Positions 57,239 through 64,000 of a DNA stretch of 64,000 bases are shown here, piece by piece (within the stretch, counting starts at the first letter, position 1; each line of letters begins with the position of its first letter). The position numbers and the translations under genes are program-made. The notes under the pieces were generated by a model. The model saw only the letters and a program-made list of their open reading frames with translations. It made no database searches and was not told where the DNA came from. The stretch is from Modicisalibacter tunisiensis (GTDB taxonomy: Bacteria; Pseudomonadota; Gammaproteobacteria; Pseudomonadales; Halomonadaceae): NCBI RefSeq assembly GCF_020148005.1, contig NZ_JAGXFD010000001.1, positions 2,197,739-2,261,738 of the forward strand, read 5' to 3'.

Positions 57239-57796
57239 ATGAACAAGTCCATCATCATCGGCACCACACTGTCGGTACTCGGCCTGGGTGGCCTGGCCTT
57301 CGGTGCCTATCAGATACGCGAGGCCGATCAGGGGCCGAAGTTCGCTCAGGTGACCCAGGTCGACAAGGTGACCCAGAGCGTCGCGTCGCCGCGCCAGGTC
57401 TGCAAGGACGTGGCGGTGACGCACAGCCGTCCGGCCAAGGACCCCAACCGGGTCGCCGGCACGGCCGTGGGCGCCATCGTTGGCGGTGTCGTGGGCAATC
57501 AGTTCGGCGGCGGTACCGGCAAGAAGCTGATGACCGCCGCCGGGGCCGTGGCGGGCGGCTTTGCCGGTCGCGAGGTGCAGGGGCGCATGCAGCAGGGCGA
57601 TACCTACACCACGACCGAACGGCGTTGTCACGAGGTCAACGATACCCGGGAAAAGGTGGTCGGCTATGACGTCGAGTACCGCGTCGATGGCCAGTCCTAT
57701 CGCACACGCCTGGACGAGGCCCCCGCGCGCCAGCAGGTCCCGCTGATCGACGGCCAGCCCCAATGGAAGGCCGAGGTGGTCGATACCCGCGGCTGA
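57239..57796 (+). CDS. Glycine-zipper 2TM-domain protein
   Basis: A 185-residue envelope protein. An N-terminal hydrophobic segment (IIIGTTLSVLGLGGLAFGAY) anchors or exports it. Then comes a Rick_17kDa/glycine-zipper block with VAGTAVGAIVGGVVGNQFGG and LMTAAGAVAGGFAGREVQG, and a polar C-terminal domain with two Cys positions (VCKDV and RRCHEV). Strong site AAAGGAGG before ATG 57239. Function unknown; homologues are often stress-induced envelope proteins. It interrupts the polyamine locus and may have no part in it. Confidence 0.85.
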   Translation: MNKSIIIGTTLSVLGLGGLAFGAYQIREADQGPKFAQVTQVDKVTQSVASPRQVCKDVAVTHSRPAKDPNRVAGTAVGAIVGGVVGNQFGGGTGKKLMTAAGAVAGGFAGREVQGRMQQGDTYTTTERRCHEVNDTREKVVGYDVEYRVDGQSYRTRLDEAPARQQVPLIDGQPQWKAEVVDTRG

Positions 57797-57824
57797 GGCC
57801 GCCCCCCCTCCGGCACCAATCATC

Positions 57825-57849
57825 GACGCCCGCCATGCCGGCGGGCGTC
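57825..57849. terminator. Hairpin between convergent genes
   Basis: Ten-base perfect stem GACGCCCGCC / GGCGGGCGTC around ATGCC, between the glycine-zipper gene and the convergent ligase gene. Could serve both directions. No clear T-tract. Confidence 0.55.
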
Positions 57850-57860
57850 GCCTGCCGTCG

Positions 57861-59240
57861 TCAGACGTTTCTCAGATACCACTCGTATTCCAGCGGACTG
57901 ACCGTGCGCATGGCCGCATCGCGCTCGGCCTGCCGATTGGCCAGGTAGACGTGGACGAACGCCTGGCCCAGCCGCTCGTTCAGCGGCGCACAGGCCGCCA
58001 GCAGGTCGAGGGCCTTCTGCCAGCTGTTGGTGAGGCTCGCCGGGAGCTGCTCGTAGGCATTGCCCTCGATGGGCGCGTCCGGCCCGCAGCGATGCGTCAG
58101 GCCATGCTGGATCGAGGCGAGCAGGGTCGCCACCAGCAGGTAGGGGTTGACATCGGCCCCGGCGACCCGGTGTTCCAGGCGTCGCGCGACATTGGGGCCG
58201 GAGGGGATGCGCACCGCCACCGAGCGGTTGTCGTAGCCCCAGGCGGGCGCCATGGGCACGTAGAGGCCGGGCTGGAAGCGTCGGAAGGCGTTGAGGTTGG
58301 GGGCGAACAGCGCCATCGAGGCCGGCATCAATTCCAGCAGGCCGCCCACGGCATGGCGCAGCAGCGCCGTGCCCAGCGGGTGCTCGTCGTCGCTGGCGAA
58401 CACGTTGCGTCCGGTGTCATCGACCAGGCTGATGTGCACGTGGGCGCCGCTGCCGGCCTCGTCGCCATAGGGCTTGGCCATGAAGGTGGCCTCGAAGCCG
58501 TGGTTGAGCGCCACGCCCCGGATCAGGCGCTTGAGCAGCACGGCGCTGTCGGCGGCGAACAGGGCGTCGTCGCTGTGCAGCAGATTGATCTCGAACTGCC
58601 CGGGGGCACACTCCTTCAGGGCGGTGTCCAGCGGCAGCCCTTGGGCCCGGGCGGCCTGCTGGATCTCGTCGAGGAAGTCGGCGTAGTCGTCCAGCTCGTT
58701 GATCGAGTAGAGCTGGCTCTGGGTGGCGCGCTCGCCGGTACCGGGCGACAGCGGCGGCCGGGCCAGTCCGCTGTCGTCGCGTCGCCGGTCGACCAGGTAG
58801 AACTCCAGCTCCAGGGCGACCACCGGCGTCAGCCCCTGGTCGCGCAGCTGTGTCAGCTGTCGGCGAAGCAGCTGGCGCGGGTCGGCGAAGAAGGGCGAGC
58901 CGTCGCGCTCTTCCATGGTCATCAGCAGCTGGGCCTGGCGGCCGTCGCGTAGCCAGGGCGTGGTCATCAGCGTGCCGGGAATCGGCCGGCAGACCCGGTC
59001 GCTGTCGCCCGAGGCCAGCCCCAGGCCGGTTTCCTCGATGGTATTGCCGTTGATGTCGAGGGCGAAGATCGACGCCGGCAGGTTGATGCCGTGGCGATAG
59101 GCCTTGCGCAGATTGTCCCGCGGGATGCGCTTGCCACGCAGCACGCCGTTCATGTCACTGATCAGCAGATCCACCGTCTCGATGTCCGGGTGCTGTTCAA
59201 GGAAGGCGCGCGCCTCGGCCGGGTCGGTGGCGGACGACAT
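57861..59240 (-). CDS. Glutamine synthetase-family gamma-glutamylpolyamine ligase (PuuA-like, copy 2)
   Basis: A 459-residue ligase, distant paralogue of the one at 53209. N-terminal VDLLISDMNGVLRGKRIPRD, catalytic ALELEFYLVDRR, KECAPGQFEINLLHSDD, SGAHVHISLVDDTGRN, NLNAFRRFQPG and WGYDNRSVAVRIP. The motif GKRIP and the EINLLHS segment are closer to E. coli PuuA than copy 1 is. ATG at 59240 follows GAGGAAA; the open frame to 59495 lacks such a site. Divergent from the leader ORF and spuC, sharing a 199-base control region. Confidence 0.9.
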   Translation of the reverse strand: MSSATDPAEARAFLEQHPDIETVDLLISDMNGVLRGKRIPRDNLRKAYRHGINLPASIFALDINGNTIEETGLGLASGDSDRVCRPIPGTLMTTPWLRDGRQAQLLMTMEERDGSPFFADPRQLLRRQLTQLRDQGLTPVVALELEFYLVDRRRDDSGLARPPLSPGTGERATQSQLYSINELDDYADFLDEIQQAARAQGLPLDTALKECAPGQFEINLLHSDDALFAADSAVLLKRLIRGVALNHGFEATFMAKPYGDEAGSGAHVHISLVDDTGRNVFASDDEHPLGTALLRHAVGGLLELMPASMALFAPNLNAFRRFQPGLYVPMAPAWGYDNRSVAVRIPSGPNVARRLEHRVAGADVNPYLLVATLLASIQHGLTHRCGPDAPIEGNAYEQLPASLTNSWQKALDLLAACAPLNERLGQAFVHVYLANRQAERDAAMRTVSPLEYEWYLRNV

Positions 59241-59438
59241 GATCGATTTCCTCTGCTGGCGGCGAGTGGCTCGTGCTTCATCTTTTCGTTGCCGGAAAGT
59301 GTTGTCAAATCCTTTACGGTTGCAGGGGCGCGACTGGCAGGTGGAATGACAAGCGTCAGTGGCTGTCGGAAGTGGCATTCCCGGTCCATGGTCGTTATGT
59401 TGAAAATATGGCAACACGGTTCTGGAAAGGAGCGGACC

Positions 59439-59492
59439 ATGATCGAACGTTTCCGTGTCGGCATCACCGCGTGTCACCGTGAGCGCGCGTGA
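59439..59492 (+). CDS. 17-residue leader peptide upstream of spuC
   Basis: ATG at 59439 follows a strong GGAAAGGAG (59424-59432) and encodes MIERFRVGITACHRERA, stop TGA at 59490-59492. The spuC ATG begins one base after it (TGACATG) and has no good Shine-Dalgarno of its own. The layout suggests translational coupling or an attenuating leader. The peptide is basic with four Arg. No family is known to me, and the start of the plus strand transcript is not established. Confidence 0.55.
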   Translation: MIERFRVGITACHRERA

Positions 59493-59493
59493 C

Positions 59494-60888
59494 ATGAGCT
59501 CGACGACTCGCGAATGGCAGGCCCTCGATCGGGCGCACTACCTGCACCCCTTCACCGACCACCAGGCGCTCGGCGAGGAGGGCAGTCGCGTCATCACCCG
59601 GGCCGAGGGCGTGTACATCCACGACAGCGAGGGGCGGCGCCTGCTCGACGGCATGGCCGGCCTGTGGTGCGTCAACCTGGGTTACGGCCGCCGGGAGCTG
59701 GCCGAGGTCGCCGCCGAACAGCTGCGCGAGCTGCCCTACTACAACAGCTTCTTCAAGACCACCCACCCACCGGCGGTGCGGCTGGCCGAGAAGCTCTGCG
59801 CGCTGGCGCCGGACCACGTCAACCGGGTGTTCTTCACCGGCTCGGGCTCCGAGGCCAACGATACCGCGCTGCGCATGGTGCGCCACTACTGGGCGCTGAA
59901 GGGAAAGCCGCGCAAGCAGGTCGTGATCGCCCGCGACAATGCCTACCACGGCTCCACCGTGGCGGGCATGAGCCTGGGCGGCATGGCGCCGATGCAGGGG
60001 CAGGGCGGGCCCGGCGTGCCGGGCATCGTGCATGTGCCCCAGCCCTACTGGTTCGGCGAGGGGCGCGAGCGCACGCCGGCGGCCTTCGGGCGTGAATGCG
60101 CCGCGGCGCTGGAGGCCAAGATCCTCGAGCTCGGCGAGGAGAACGTCGCCGCCTTCATCGCCGAGCCGGTCCAGGGCGCCGGCGGGGCGATCATTCCCCC
60201 CGACAGCTACTGGCCGGAGGTCAGGGCCGTGCTGGCCCGGTACGATATCCTGCTGGTGGTGGACGAGGTGATCTGCGGCTTCGGCCGGCTGGGCGAATGG
60301 TTCGGCAGCCAGCACTACGGTCTGCAACCCGACCTGATGCCGATCGCCAAGGGGCTGTCCTCGGGCTACCTGCCGATCGGCGGCGTGCTGGTGAGCGACC
60401 GGGTGGCCGAGACGCTGATCGAGGCCGGCGGCGAGTTCTTCCACGGCTTCACCTACTCGGGGCATCCGGTCTGCGCGGCGGTAGCGCTCAAGAATCTCGA
60501 GCTGCTCGAGGCCGAGGGGGTGGTCGAACGCGTGCGCGACGACCTCGGCCCCTACCTGGCCGAGCGCTGGACGCGTCTCGCCACGCATCCGCTGGTCGGC
60601 GAGGCGCGCAGCCTGGGGCTGATCGGCGCGCTGGAACTGGTCGCCGACAAGGCGAGTGGCCGGCGCTTCGACAAGGCGCTGGCCGTGGGCAACCTGTGCC
60701 GCGACCTGAGCCTCGAGGCGGGGCTGGTGATGCGCTCGGTGGGTGACACCCTGATCATCTCGCCGCCGCTGGTCATCACCCGCGATCAGATCGATGAACT
60801 GGTGACGCGGGCCCGCCGCGCGCTGGACGAAGCGGCGCGACGGCTGACTGCCGTCGATCACGGACCTTCTGTCGGGAGAGTGTCATGA
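59494..60888 (+). CDS. spuC: Putrescine/polyamine:pyruvate aminotransferase SpuC
   Basis: A 464-residue class-III PLP aminotransferase that converts putrescine to 4-aminobutyraldehyde using pyruvate. Very close to Pseudomonas SpuC by eye: TREWQALDRAHYLHPFTDH, GMAGLWCVNLGYGR, FFTGSGSEANDTALRMVRHYW, NAYHGSTVAGMSLGGM, the PLP Asp in VVDEVICGFGR, and the Lys in PIAKGLSSGYLPIGG. The ATG at 59494 gives the family N-terminus. A GTG at 59455 in frame is less likely. It overlaps the aldehyde dehydrogenase gene by four bases, which would use the aminoaldehyde product. Confidence 0.94.
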   Translation: MSSTTREWQALDRAHYLHPFTDHQALGEEGSRVITRAEGVYIHDSEGRRLLDGMAGLWCVNLGYGRRELAEVAAEQLRELPYYNSFFKTTHPPAVRLAEKLCALAPDHVNRVFFTGSGSEANDTALRMVRHYWALKGKPRKQVVIARDNAYHGSTVAGMSLGGMAPMQGQGGPGVPGIVHVPQPYWFGEGRERTPAAFGRECAAALEAKILELGEENVAAFIAEPVQGAGGAIIPPDSYWPEVRAVLARYDILLVVDEVICGFGRLGEWFGSQHYGLQPDLMPIAKGLSSGYLPIGGVLVSDRVAETLIEAGGEFFHGFTYSGHPVCAAVALKNLELLEAEGVVERVRDDLGPYLAERWTRLATHPLVGEARSLGLIGALELVADKASGRRFDKALAVGNLCRDLSLEAGLVMRSVGDTLIISPPLVITRDQIDELVTRARRALDEAARRLTAVDHGPSVGRVS

Positions 60889-62378
60889 GTCATCCGTTTA
60901 CCCATGCCGACTGGCAACGCCTGGCCGGCGAGTTGACCTTCGAGACCCGCGCCTGGCTCGGGGAAGCCTTCGTCGAGGCGGCCGGCGGCGAGCGCTTCGC
61001 CACCGTCAATCCCGCCACCGGCGAGATGCTCGCCGAAGTGGCCGCCTGCGATGCCCCGGAGGCCGAGGCCGCGGTGCGCCATGCCCGGGCCGCCGTGGAA
61101 CGCGGAGACTGGGCCCGGGCGGCACCGGCCGAACGCAAGCGCATTCTGCTGCGCCTGGCCGAACTGATGGAGGCCCACAAGAACGAGCTGGCGCTAATCG
61201 ATACCCTGGACATGGGCAAGCCGATCACCAGCTCGCTGGGCGACCTGAGCGGGGCGATCAACTGCATTCGCTACAATGCCGAGTCGATCGACAAGGTCTA
61301 CGGCGAGGTTGCGCCCACCGGCGAGGAGAGCCTGGGTCTGGTGCTGCGCGAGCCGCTCGGCGTGGTGGTGGCCATCGTGCCGTGGAACTTCCCGCTGATG
61401 ATGACCGCCTGGAAGATCGGCCCGGCGCTGGCCGCCGGCAACAGCGTGATCCTCAAGCCTTCCGAGAAGTCGCCGCTGTCCGCGCTGCGTCTCGCCCGGC
61501 TGGCGAAGGAAGCCGGCCTGCCCGATGGCGTGTTCCAGGTGCTGCCCGGCTTCGGCCATACCGTGGGCAAGGCGCTGGCGCTGTCCATGGGCGTCGACTG
61601 CCTGGCCTTCACCGGCTCTACCGCGGTGGGCAAGCAGCTGATGCAGTATGCCGGCCAGTCCAACCTGAAGCGGGTGTATCTCGAGTGCGGCGGCAAGAGT
61701 CCCAACCTGGTGTTCGCCGACTGCCGGGATCTCGACGCCGTGGCCCGCCACGCCGCCGAGGCGATCTTCCACAACCAGGGCGAGGTGTGCATCGCCGGAT
61801 CCAGGCTGCTGGTCGACAATGCGATCCGCGAGGCGTTCGTCGACAAGCTGCTGGCGGCGGCCGAGACCATGCAGCCCGGCGACCCGCTCGATCCGGCCAG
61901 CTTCATGGGCGCGATCGTCGATCGTACCCAGTACGAGCGAGTGCTCGACTACATCCGCCGCGGCGTGGCGGAGGGCGCGGTACTGCGCCGCGGCGGCGAG
62001 CCGCTGGAGGGGGCCGGGCTGTTCATTCCGCCGACGGTGTTCGATGGCGTGACCCCGGCGATGGCGATCGGCCGCGAGGAGGTGTTCGGCCCGGTGCTGG
62101 CGGTGTTCGGCTTCGACAGCGAGGACCAGGCCGTGCACCTGGCCAACGACAGCGAGTACGGGCTGGCCGCCGGGCTCTGGAGTCAGGATATCGACCGCAT
62201 CATGCGTGTCGCCCGGCGGCTGCAGTCGGGCCAGGTGTTCGTCAACAACTGGGCCGGGGGCGACATGACGGTGCCCTTCGGCGGCGTCAAGCAGTCGGGC
62301 AACGGCCGCGACAAGTCGCACCACTCGCTGGCGGAGTATTCCGAGCTGAAGACGGTATGGATGACGCTCGCGCCCTGA
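60885..62378 (+). CDS. puuC: Gamma-glutamyl-gamma-aminobutyraldehyde / aminobutyraldehyde dehydrogenase (PuuC type)
   Basis: A 497-residue NAD(P)-dependent aldehyde dehydrogenase. Close to E. coli PuuC: VPWNFPLMMTAWKIGPALAA, LKPSEKSPLSALRLARLAKE, the general-base Glu in LECGGKSPNLV, the nucleophile in NQGEVCIAGSRLL, and the end DMTVPFGGVKQSGNGRDKS. It can act on the PuuB product or on the SpuC product. ATGA overlap with spuC. Last member of the polyamine run. Confidence 0.93.
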   Translation: MSHPFTHADWQRLAGELTFETRAWLGEAFVEAAGGERFATVNPATGEMLAEVAACDAPEAEAAVRHARAAVERGDWARAAPAERKRILLRLAELMEAHKNELALIDTLDMGKPITSSLGDLSGAINCIRYNAESIDKVYGEVAPTGEESLGLVLREPLGVVVAIVPWNFPLMMTAWKIGPALAAGNSVILKPSEKSPLSALRLARLAKEAGLPDGVFQVLPGFGHTVGKALALSMGVDCLAFTGSTAVGKQLMQYAGQSNLKRVYLECGGKSPNLVFADCRDLDAVARHAAEAIFHNQGEVCIAGSRLLVDNAIREAFVDKLLAAAETMQPGDPLDPASFMGAIVDRTQYERVLDYIRRGVAEGAVLRRGGEPLEGAGLFIPPTVFDGVTPAMAIGREEVFGPVLAVFGFDSEDQAVHLANDSEYGLAAGLWSQDIDRIMRVARRLQSGQVFVNNWAGGDMTVPFGGVKQSGNGRDKSHHSLAEYSELKTVWMTLAP

Positions 62379-62498
62379 GGCGCCCTCGGCCTGGAGAGGA
62401 CTGCGGCCTTTGGTCGAGGGTGTTTCAGACGCCGCCCGATGAGCGATCCGCTACCCTGAAAGCCAGCGTCGGGGCAGCGTTGAGGGAGAGGCGAGCGC

Positions 62499-64000
62499 AT
62501 GCGCAATGGCATCGGGGTGACGGTCGTTCTGGGGGTGATGGCCGTGCTGGGGATTGCGGGGCGTGCCGGCGCGGCCGATGACGCTGCCGCCGTCGACCTG
62601 CTGGCGTATGACTGGTCGCACCTCGACGGCGCCGTGGTTGCCGCCGACGGCGTGCGGGTCAGCGGGCTGGGGCGGGCCATCGTGCCGCCGGCGGACATGG
62701 CCGATACGCCGCCGACCGCCAACCCGCCGATCAACCTGCGCGGGCCGGTGCTGACCCTGGCGGGGGATTTCGCGCTGACGGCTCGCCTGCGCCTGGGCAC
62801 GGACGGCCCGCCGCAGGCACGGCTGACGCTCTACGGGGCGTTGCCGGTGATCCAGGACGAGTGGCGCCAGCCCGGCGAGGCGATGACTCTGGCGGTGGAG
62901 GGCGACACGCTGCGTCTGGTCGTGCAGCATGTCTCGGGCGAGCGCGAGACGTACACCCGCGCCTGGCGTCCGGCGGATTCGGTCATCCTGGCCCTGGCGC
63001 GCCGGGGCGAGCGGCTGGCGCTGAATGTGAACGGTGCCCCCGCGGTCACGATGCCGGCGCCGGCGGTGCTGGCGCGCAAGCGGCTGTGGCTCGGGCTCGA
63101 TACCGGCGTCGGCCATGCCTTCACGCTGGAGAATCTGCGCCTTCGCCCGCTCGGTGAGGCGTCACGGGTCGCGGTGGCGCCCGCCACCCTGGTGAGCACG
63201 CCGCCCGCGCCGGACGGATTGCGGGCACTGGCCGCGCGCAACGCGCCGCACCTGGCGATCGGCACGGCGGTAGCGACGAACCCGCTGCTCGGCGATCCCG
63301 GCTATGCGCGAGTGCTGGCCCGCGAGTTCAGCATGGTCACGCCCGAGAACGCCATGAAGTTCCAGTTCATCCACCCCCGGCCCGGGCGCTACGCCTTCGC
63401 CGAGGCCGATGCCATCGTCGACTTCGCCGAACACAATGGCATGGCGGTGCACGGCCACACCCTGGCCTGGGGCGAGGCGCTGCCGCGCTGGCTGAGCCGG
63501 GGTGACTACAGCGACGGTGAGCTGCGCGAGATTCTGGCCGACCACATCGCCACCGTGGTGGGGCGCTACAAGGGGCGCGTCGCCGGCTGGGACGTGGTCA
63601 ACGAACCGCTCGAGCCGTTCGGCCCCGGGCTGCGCCGCGACTCGCCCTGGTATCGGGCGATGGGGGCCGACTACATCGCCTTCGCCCTGCGGGCGGCGCA
63701 TCGTGCCGACCCCGACGCGGCGCTCTACATCAACGAATTCGCCTGCGAGGAACGCAACGCCAAGTCGGATGCGCTCTATCGGCTGGCCCGGGGCCTGCTG
63801 GCCGACGGCGTGCCGCTGGATGGCATCGGCTTCCAGCTCCACGAGGACCTGACCGACGACTATCGGCCGGTCACTGCCGCGGCCTTTCGCGACAACGTCC
63901 GGCGGTTCATCGACCTGGGGCTTGCGGTGCGCATCTCGGAGATGGACGTCAACCTGCACGACGACGCCTCGCCCGCGCGTCTGCAGCAACAGGCCGCGTA
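62499..64000 (+). CDS. GH10 xylanase-family secreted protein with extra N-terminal domain (cut by window edge)
   Basis: An open frame of 500 visible codons running off the right edge. A signal peptide (GVTVVLGVMAVLGIAGRAGA) is followed by a beta-rich region of about 210 residues with no clear match (LRGPVLTLAGDFALTARLRL; KRLWLGLDTGVGHAFTLENL), likely lectin- or carbohydrate-binding-module-like. The GH10 barrel starts near residue 245 with TPENAMKFQFIHP and has the acid/base Glu 369 in WDVVNEPLE and the nucleophile Glu 481 in RISEMDVNL. The usual HTLVWH is HTLAWG. Both catalytic Glu are present, so it is probably active on a beta-1,4-glycan; beta-xylan is a guess. Confidence 0.83.
   Translation, partial: MRNGIGVTVVLGVMAVLGIAGRAGAADDAAAVDLLAYDWSHLDGAVVAADGVRVSGLGRAIVPPADMADTPPTANPPINLRGPVLTLAGDFALTARLRLGTDGPPQARLTLYGALPVIQDEWRQPGEAMTLAVEGDTLRLVVQHVSGERETYTRAWRPADSVILALARRGERLALNVNGAPAVTMPAPAVLARKRLWLGLDTGVGHAFTLENLRLRPLGEASRVAVAPATLVSTPPAPDGLRALAARNAPHLAIGTAVATNPLLGDPGYARVLAREFSMVTPENAMKFQFIHPRPGRYAFAEADAIVDFAEHNGMAVHGHTLAWGEALPRWLSRGDYSDGELREILADHIATVVGRYKGRVAGWDVVNEPLEPFGPGLRRDSPWYRAMGADYIAFALRAAHRADPDAALYINEFACEERNAKSDALYRLARGLLADGVPLDGIGFQLHEDLTDDYRPVTAAAFRDNVRRFIDLGLAVRISEMDVNLHDDASPARLQQQAA

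Overview
The window is high-GC chromosomal DNA of a halophilic gammaproteobacterium, most likely Halomonadaceae (Halomonas, Chromohalobacter or a relative). Grounds: a complete Na+-translocating NADH:quinone reductase operon, housekeeping blocks in gammaproteobacterial order (prs-rplY-pth-ychF; lolB-ispE-tRNA-Gln; hemA-prfA-prmC), acidic protein tails, a long-form GAPDH as in Pseudomonas, and a Tus-like protein. The taxon is inferred from gene content and protein resemblance, not from a search.

Layout. 1-4 kb: quaternary-amine island with two gamma-butyrobetaine dioxygenase-family genes (one cut by the left edge) and two GlxA/AraC-type regulators. 4.1-5.2 kb: a YkuD L,D-transpeptidase and a small Lpp/OprI-type lipoprotein. 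5.2-10.4 kb: mfd, and divergently a long-form glyceraldehyde-3-phosphate dehydrogenase. 10.6-19.4 kb: nqrABCDEF-apbE-nqrM followed by sthA, a sodium-motive and pyridine-nucleotide block. 19.4-23.8 kb: YrhK-domain protein, Tus homologue, trhO, and aguA-aguB (agmatine to putrescine). 23.9-35.3 kb: envelope biogenesis run lolC-lolD, DUF2062, comEC, exbB-exbD-msbA-lpxK-ycaR-kdsB-low-Mr phosphatase-murB, most genes overlapping by 4 bases. 35.3-42.7 kb (minus strand): tRNA-Met, ychF, pth, rplY, prs, tRNA-Gln, ispE, lolB and a TPR lipoprotein. 43-47.7 kb: hemA-prfA-prmC, lrp, moeB. 47.8-62.4 kb: a large polyamine uptake and catabolism locus. The window ends in a GH10 xylanase-family gene with an extra N-terminal domain, cut by the right edge.

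How the genes work together. AguA and AguB make putrescine from agmatine. The 48-62 kb locus imports polyamines with one ABC transporter (ATPase, two permeases) and two paralogous binding proteins, and holds two PuuA-like glutamine-synthetase-family ligases, two PuuB-like FAD oxidases, a SpuC-type aminotransferase and a PuuC-type aldehyde dehydrogenase. No PuuD/SpuA hydrolase is seen here. Lrp, two genes upstream, is a plausible but unproven regulator. ApbE and NqrM are the maturation factors for Na+-NQR. LolC/LolD and LolB are inner- and outer-membrane ends of lipoprotein sorting, and MsbA, LpxK and KdsB belong to LPS synthesis and export.

Non-coding features worth notice: thirteen perfect copies of a 7-base repeat between pth and ychF; a structured intergenic element near 35.5 kb; a tRNA-Gln(CUG) with G37; a perfect 16-base palindrome before the first polyamine gene; and a 17-codon leader ORF with a strong ribosome-binding site ending one base before spuC, which has no good site of its own. 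Start codons were chosen by ribosome-binding site, family alignment from memory and overlap with the preceding gene. No searches were run.
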